Source of the DNA: CAYXZQ01 sp963717515
Lineage (GTDB): Archaea > Nanobdellota > Nanobdellia > Woesearchaeales > DSVV01
Reading direction: 5' to 3'
Length of the DNA stretch: 64,000 nt
Assembly: GCA_963717515.1 (NCBI GenBank)
Contig: OY970338.1
Location: 248,001 to 312,000 of the forward strand
Positions within the stretch are counted from its first letter, which is position 1, and every line of letters starts with the position of its first letter. Below are positions 59,768 to 64,000 of this stretch, one piece after another. A model generated the notes under the pieces. That model saw only the letters and a list, made by a program, of their open reading frames with translations. It ran no database searches and had not been told where the DNA came from. The position numbers were made by a program, and so were the translations under genes.

Positions 59768-60700
59768 ATGCAGAAATTGATCAATATCAAGTCCCACAGG
59801 GAGTCCCTGGAAAAACACCTTGCATATCATGGGGAGATAGATGCCCTGGCCATATCCATCCCTGAGCTTTCCGAATCTGTCAAATCGCTCTCTGAAGCTC
59901 TTGAGGATAGGGAGAATTCCTTAAGGGTGAACAGGCTTGACAGGCAGCAAGTCGGGAAAAAATTATCCATGTTGCAGGAGAACCTAAAGGATGCCGGACA
60001 ATACCCATGGCTGGACAAGACCATAAGCCTGTATCACCTTGTCGATGAAATAGGAAGGACAATCGGAACTACAGAGAGAAAAACGCTTGACGGGCTGACA
60101 AAGATAGTAGAGGAGATGAAGAGGAAGCATTATGTAACAGCCTCGTCCATATCCACAATCAAGGAGCTCAAAGAAGATCTCAGGTATCTTTCCATTGACA
60201 GGAAAGCTGTGGAGAATGAGGCATATCTTCTCAATGAAAATATCCTGGAACGCATGGGAATCCCAAAGCAGGCTCCGGAAACTTACAAAGTGTCACCAAT
60301 AGCATATGGAACATTGATAATGACACTGGATACTTACCTGAAAAAGGATAAGGAGCTCATATCAAGAAACACTAGGAAGCTCTGGCAGAAAATATATGGC
60401 ACCAGGCATGCAGTTGAAGGCTATTTTGCTGAAGAAATCTCAGCCAGGCCGCCGAAATTCATCCTTGATTTCTACAAAGACCTGTTCAGCCTACAGGCAC
60501 TTGACATCCGCAGGGATGCGGACGGGGCGGCGAGAAAAGACCTGCAGACGCTAAAGGAAATCGCCCAGGCCATGCTTGAATACACAGGGCTTGACAAGCT
60601 GGGGTATGTCGGGCTCATTGAAAGGAATTTATTTGACACTGACATTATCGGCAGGGTTAAGACTTCTGCAGAAACCTTGATCAGGGAATCAAGGCAGTGA
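59768..60700 (+). CDS. helical hypothetical protein
   Basis: 310 residues from the ATG at 59768, rich in helix and coiled-coil stretches (about 15-70 and 95-150), no membrane segment. A TATA box (AATAAATATAAG, about 59733-59744) precedes it by 24-35 nt. No family recognised. Next gene is the PfkB kinase, 60 nt downstream. Confidence 0.65.
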   Translation: MQKLINIKSHRESLEKHLAYHGEIDALAISIPELSESVKSLSEALEDRENSLRVNRLDRQQVGKKLSMLQENLKDAGQYPWLDKTISLYHLVDEIGRTIGTTERKTLDGLTKIVEEMKRKHYVTASSISTIKELKEDLRYLSIDRKAVENEAYLLNENILERMGIPKQAPETYKVSPIAYGTLIMTLDTYLKKDKELISRNTRKLWQKIYGTRHAVEGYFAEEISARPPKFILDFYKDLFSLQALDIRRDADGAARKDLQTLKEIAQAMLEYTGLDKLGYVGLIERNLFDTDIIGRVKTSAETLIRESRQ

Positions 60701-60759
60701 AACATGACCGAAAATGGCTTCCGCAAGATTTATATATAATCACCCCCATGATTTCTTAA

Positions 60760-61740
60760 ATGTATGACGTGATAACAGTCGGCTCTGCGACAATCGATGT
60801 CTTCGCCAAGACAGAAGCAGAGCTTGTCAGTATCAAGAATGGAAAGATTGAAGAGACGCTCATCGCCTACCCTTCAGGAACAAAGATCCTGATAACAGGG
60901 CTTGATTTCCACACAGGAGGGGGAGGGACCAACACTGCAGTCGCATTCTCAAGGCTTGGGCTTCGGACCGGATTTCTCGGCAAGCTCGGAAGTGACAACA
61001 ATGCAAAACTCATACTTGATGAGCTTAAGAAGGAGAAGATTGATTTCATCGGAGTTGCAGGAAAAGAGCAGACTGGGTATTCAGTGGTGCTTGACAGTGT
61101 TGAGGATGACAGGACGATACTGACATACAAGGGGGCCAATTCCAGCCTGAAATTTTCCGAGATAAGGAAATCTGGAGTAAAGGCGAAATGGCTCTATTTC
61201 TCTTCCATGGTGGGCGAGTCGTACAAGACTCTTGAGAAACTTTCAGAATATGCAAGGAAAAAAAGCATCAGGGTAGCATTCAACCCGAGCAGCTATCTTG
61301 CCGAAAGAGGCACCCTCTTCCTCAGAAATCTCCTGAAAAATACCACTCTCCTTGTTCTCAACAGGGAGGAGGCAGAGTATCTCGTCGGCCACAACCCGGT
61401 AATAGAGCTGCTCAAGAGCCTTGCGGTCCTCGGCCCGGAGATTGTCATCATCACTGACGGCAGACAGGGAGCCTATGCCTTTGACAGGATATTCTATTAC
61501 AGGATACCGGCAAACAAGGTTAAGATCATGGAGACGACAGGGGCAGGCGATGCATTTGCTGCCGGTGTCGTGTCTGGCTTGGTCTACAGGGATGATATTG
61601 AGTTCGGGCTTGGCATGGGCATGGCCAATGCGACATCAGTGATAAGGCATATCGGCGCAAAGAACAAGCTCCTTAAATACAAAGAAGCCCTGAGAGAGAT
61701 GAAGAAAAATCACAGAATAAGCAAGAAGAAGGTCAGGTAA
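60760..61740 (+). CDS. PfkB-family sugar or nucleoside kinase
   Basis: 326 residues. HTGGGGTNTAVAFSRLGLRTGFLGKLGSDNNAKLILDELKK is PfkB signature 1; METTGAGDAFAAGVVSGLVY contains the catalytic Asp (about 264) and anion hole of signature 2. It phosphorylates a sugar or nucleoside; ribokinase, ADP-dependent or nucleoside kinase cannot be told apart. Might feed the AMP/ribose pathway with AMP phosphorylase, by inference. Confidence 0.9.
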   Translation: MYDVITVGSATIDVFAKTEAELVSIKNGKIEETLIAYPSGTKILITGLDFHTGGGGTNTAVAFSRLGLRTGFLGKLGSDNNAKLILDELKKEKIDFIGVAGKEQTGYSVVLDSVEDDRTILTYKGANSSLKFSEIRKSGVKAKWLYFSSMVGESYKTLEKLSEYARKKSIRVAFNPSSYLAERGTLFLRNLLKNTTLLVLNREEAEYLVGHNPVIELLKSLAVLGPEIVIITDGRQGAYAFDRIFYYRIPANKVKIMETTGAGDAFAAGVVSGLVYRDDIEFGLGMGMANATSVIRHIGAKNKLLKYKEALREMKKNHRISKKKVR

Positions 61741-61741
61741 A

Positions 61742-62038
61742 TTGGGATTCTTATCACGGCTAAGGTGGTGGCAGAAGGGTGTTTTTTTCGGTCTCATTTT
61801 CTCACTTGCCATAGGACTTCTCTACACTGCAATCCTCATAATCATCGATGTAATATTCCTTACAAACGGTGTTCCCAATGTGTGCAGCATCATGAGCAGG
61901 ACATGGCCCTGCAGCTTCTCTGAGGCTCTGCTGAACAGGATCGGATTTCTGGTTCTTTTCATGATTATCATAGGTATGCCTGTCTCTGTTGTTGCAGGGC
62001 TGATTGGTCATCTGGTCGAGAAGATCAGCCTGAGATGA
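61742..62038 (+). CDS. small two-helix membrane protein
   Basis: 98 residues from a TTG 1 nt after the PfkB stop, no ATG available near. Helices at about 12-42 and 67-88, separated by a loop with two cysteines (PNVCSIMSRTWPCSF). Unknown function. Coupling to the PfkB gene is suggested by spacing. Confidence 0.55.
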   Translation: MGFLSRLRWWQKGVFFGLIFSLAIGLLYTAILIIIDVIFLTNGVPNVCSIMSRTWPCSFSEALLNRIGFLVLFMIIIGMPVSVVAGLIGHLVEKISLR

Positions 62039-62083
62039 ACCATATCCGAACATTGCGGAAATCTCACTGTTTTTTAGGGTGAT

Positions 62084-62461
62084 ATGTTAAATAGCCTGAA
62101 TTTTCTGTATCATAGCATGGAAGATGATACCCTCCTGAAAATCGCCCTTGCCTGTTCAGTAATCGGGATCTCCGCATTGTATATATATTCGACAGGCATG
62201 AGCATACCGGAGCATGATATCGGCAGCCTTGGTGAGGACATGCTTGGAAATACCATAACTGTAAGCGGCAGGATATCAGGAATTTCCGATAGAGAAGGGC
62301 TCAGGATAATCGACATAACCCGAGATGAGACAATCCCTGTTATCGTCTTCAGTGACATCGACATGGATATTTCAGAAGGTGATTTTGTTACTGTCACTGG
62401 TGAGCTTGATGAGTACAATGGCAGAAATGAGATTATCGCTGATAATATTGCAAGGAGCTGA
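62084..62461 (+). CDS. membrane-tethered OB-fold protein
   Basis: 125 residues. One helix (about 19-38) and a C-terminal OB-fold: NTITVSGRISGISDREGLRIIDITRDETIPVIVFSDIDMDISEGDFVTVTGELDEYNGRNEIIAD. This tRNA-anti/NucS-like pattern binds nucleic acid or oligosaccharide in other proteins. Ribosome site GGGTGAT 4 nt before ATG. No known role. Confidence 0.7.
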   Translation: MLNSLNFLYHSMEDDTLLKIALACSVIGISALYIYSTGMSIPEHDIGSLGEDMLGNTITVSGRISGISDREGLRIIDITRDETIPVIVFSDIDMDISEGDFVTVTGELDEYNGRNEIIADNIARS

Positions 62462-62499
62462 GCAAAATCTTTTTATTGACGTCTGTTATCCTGTATCTT

Positions 62500-62832
62500 A
62501 TGGAGATTGCCAAGAAGGATGGACATTATTCTGTCGGGAGCAGCACACCCGGAAAGTCATATGAAGTGGACCTGAAGAAGAACACGTGCACATGCCCGCA
62601 TTTCATCCACAGGCTTAGACGGACAGGAGGGGACTGCAAGCACATCAAGGCTGTCAAGGGGCTGGTGAGTTCAGGCGATGCCTCTGATTTTGACGAGATA
62701 ATCTCATTTGTGAAAGACAATGTGTTTGTCGATTCTATAGAGCTTATAGAGAAATTCAGTGAAAAAAAAATAAGCGATCTCATACAAAACGGAGAACTGA
62801 TAGAAGAGCATGGCAAGATAAGGTTCCTCTGA
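62500..62832 (+). CDS. SWIM zinc-finger protein
   Basis: 110 residues. SWIM motif C30-x-C32-x13-C46-x-H48 (CTCPHFIHRLRRTGGDCKHI), a zinc-binding module that binds DNA or proteins. The rest is helical. Start at 62500 fits the TATA-like box (TCTTTTTATTG, about 62466-62476). Elsewhere SWIM proteins occur with Rad51 paralogues; none is near. Confidence 0.85.
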   Translation: MEIAKKDGHYSVGSSTPGKSYEVDLKKNTCTCPHFIHRLRRTGGDCKHIKAVKGLVSSGDASDFDEIISFVKDNVFVDSIELIEKFSEKKISDLIQNGELIEEHGKIRFL

Positions 62833-62834
62833 TG

Positions 62835-63422
62835 TCATTTCCTCTTGTACAGCCCGACAAGCTCACCCTTCCCTATGACATTATCCTGGATTGCTGACAT
62901 GACATCCTTCTTGGTGGATGATGGGTCGAGATTCATCATCCTGTCAAGAGCATAGACCTTGAAAAAATACCTATGGGTACTGTTCGGCGGACACGGCCCT
63001 CCATAGTCATTCCTTCCCCAGGAATTCTTCCCCTGGGTGCCTGGCACTGAATCCCCATCTATCTTACCTGTGACCGGAATGTCGAATACCACCCAGTGGT
63101 CCCAAGTGCCCATCGGTGCATCAGGATCATCCACTATCAGCACAAGGCTCTTTGCATTGGCAGGCATTCCTGCAATATCAATCTCTGGATTGATATCATC
63201 CCCGTCGCACGTGAACTTCACTGGAATCATTCCGTCCTGGACAAAGTCAGGGCTCGATATTAACATCTCCTGGATATTGACCACCTCTGTTATCTGGTTC
63301 TCAGTGTTTATGAAATTATCAATCTGCGCCTGCTGCATATTGTCGATGCTGCTGGTGCATGCATAAACAGCAAATATTACAAAAAATAATATAACATTCC
63401 TCATCAAGTCAGGTAATGGCAT
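62835..63422 (-). CDS. PEBP-family (YbhB/YbcL) lipoprotein
   Basis: 195 residues. A lipobox-like VYAC near the end of an N-terminal hydrophobic helix precedes the PEBP domain with VDDPDAPMGTWDHWVVFDIP and GPCPPNSTHRYFFKVYALD, the anion-binding pocket residues. The ATG at 63422 fits a TATA-like ATTTAAC at about 63448; the ATG at 63404 is an alternative closer to the signal. Bacterial relatives are of uncertain function. Confidence 0.88.
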   Translation of the reverse strand: MPLPDLMRNVILFFVIFAVYACTSSIDNMQQAQIDNFINTENQITEVVNIQEMLISSPDFVQDGMIPVKFTCDGDDINPEIDIAGMPANAKSLVLIVDDPDAPMGTWDHWVVFDIPVTGKIDGDSVPGTQGKNSWGRNDYGGPCPPNSTHRYFFKVYALDRMMNLDPSSTKKDVMSAIQDNVIGKGELVGLYKRK

Positions 63423-63450
63423 TTTGGTTAAAATTGTTTTTCTTTGAAGG

Positions 63451-64000
63451 TTAAATCTCCCTGTCCTTCTTGAAGAACTTCCTCTCAATCCTCTTCTGCC
63501 AGAGATATACCCACCAGGGCAGGCCCCTGTTCTTTATGAAGATTGTTAGGAGGACTGCTGAGACTATCACTATCAGGGCTGCAAAAGATATAATCCAGAG
63601 GGCATAATTCCTGCTTCCCTGCCCAGTCTGGGATGCGAAACCGGACACATTTCCATTGGCCTGAACAATAGACTCATTATTCTCCCCTGTAGATTCTGTA
63701 GTTGAATCTGATGAAACAGTGTGTGTACCTGATCCTGATCCACTCCCTTCATCTTCAGCGATTCCCGGGTCGTATAAGCAGTCCTGGACAGTGACAGGCT
63801 TTGCCTGGTCTGAGACTGTGCAGCTGTTCGCATCAGTGCATTCCCTGTCCCTCACCCCCCAGGCCTTGCATTCAGTCCAGGGCGTGCATGACCATGAAGG
63901 TGTGCAGACCGCTGTCGATGATGAGCCGCTTGAGTGGCTTCCTCCACCCCCACCTCCTCCGCCAGAGTCAGGGGTATAAGTTCCAAACTCTGTGAAATGG
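63451..64000 (-). CDS. Cys-rich surface protein, C-terminal part (runs off the window)
   Basis: The frame is open to the window edge, at least 182 residues. It starts within a Gly-rich linker (long Gly run, then SSGSSS), then Cys-rich repeats (WSCTPWTECKAWG, then VRDRECTDANSC and QDCLYDP), a Ser/Thr/Gly-rich stalk, a transmembrane helix (about residue 100-125 of the C-terminal 134) and a basic cytoplasmic end (WQKRIERKFFKKDREI). The W-x-C-T-x-W-x-x-C plus R-x-C-x-D-x-x-x-C pattern is common in DPANN surface proteins. A GTG at 63855 is internal to this frame, not a real start. Confidence 0.72.
   Translation of the reverse strand, partial: HFTEFGTYTPDSGGGGGGGGSHSSGSSSTAVCTPSWSCTPWTECKAWGVRDRECTDANSCTVSDQAKPVTVQDCLYDPGIAEDEGSGSGSGTHTVSSDSTTESTGENNESIVQANGNVSGFASQTGQGSRNYALWIISFAALIVIVSAVLLTIFIKNRGLPWWVYLWQKRIERKFFKKDREI

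Noticed and set aside
1..64000. rRNA genes, insertion sequences, transposases, toxin-antitoxin pairs or phage genes
   Set aside because: None seen; no recognisable transposase or integrase motif and no rRNA sequence in either strand.

Overview
The window is archaeal. It encodes ribosomal proteins uL1, uL10, the P1-type stalk protein, eL43 and eL40, RNA polymerase subunits Rpo11 and Rpo12, the KEOPS subunit Pcc1, prefoldin beta, aRF1, aIF5A, Cbf5, a TrmB regulator and an A-type (V/A) ATPase operon. Many promoters have an archaeal TATA box about 25-35 nt upstream of the start codon with no Shine-Dalgarno sequence, which implies leaderless mRNAs. AMP phosphorylase, MutS and MutL in an archaeon, short genes, membrane proteins beginning with a QVTLF-type signal, and Cys-rich surface proteins suggest a DPANN lineage close to Woesearchaeota or Pacearchaeota. 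That placement is inference; no 16S rRNA is present.

Layout. 1-4.0 kb, minus strand: AI-2E-type permease, AMP phosphorylase, a pilin-like protein, a coiled-coil protein and the N-terminal part of MutL. 4.0-7.4 kb, plus: TrmB-like regulator and MutS. 7.4-14.6 kb: an accessory-looking, AT-rich stretch with a ParA ATPase, several unrecognised small or coiled-coil proteins, a cluster of five similar repeats (9799-10018), a Cys-rich protein, a kinase-like protein, a helix-turn-helix protein with related sites before and after its gene, and a second HTH protein. This is the most unusual part; I read it as a candidate segregation or origin locus. 14.6-19.7 kb: SprT-like protease, aRF1, then tRNA-Pro(UGG) with an insertion in its T loop, immediately followed by eL43-Rpo12-Pcc1-prefoldin beta-UPF0147. 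19.7-28.3 kb: METTL5-like methylase, Rpo11, AMMECR1, HD protein, YjbQ, both isoprenoid chain-forming enzymes (all-trans and cis), a transglutaminase-like protein, and uL1-uL10-P1. 28.3-36.4 kb: malic enzyme, SdpI-like protein, RibL, a repeat lipoprotein, Cbf5, serine hydroxymethyltransferase, an Lrp-type regulator and a GH15-like glucanase. 36.4-50.1 kb: repair and RNA-modification enzymes (Pcm, Trm-G10, TrmJ, Dus), a channel-like protein, a PEP-synthase-like fragment protein, site-2 protease, eL40-aIF5A, an NrdG-like activase, dUTPase, a membrane phosphoesterase and an FNR-like reductase. 50.2-59.3 kb, minus: the ATPase operon in the order H-I-K-E-C-F-A-B-(carbonic-anhydrase-like)-D. 59.4-64.0 kb: small membrane proteins, a PfkB kinase, a SWIM protein, a PEBP lipoprotein and the C-terminal part of a Cys-rich surface protein that runs off the window.

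How genes fit together: AMP phosphorylase supplies ribose 1,5-bisphosphate. Malic enzyme and the glucanase point to heterotrophic carbon use. Very similar 16-bp sequences stand before the trmB-like gene and the GH15 gene, suggesting sugar-responsive control. The ATPase operon carries an extra gene with beta-carbonic-anhydrase signature residues. Findings are ranked by interest; the repeat, ParA and HTH locus, the T-loop insertion in tRNA-Pro, the shared TrmB-type operator and the carbonic-anhydrase-like gene are the ones I would check first.
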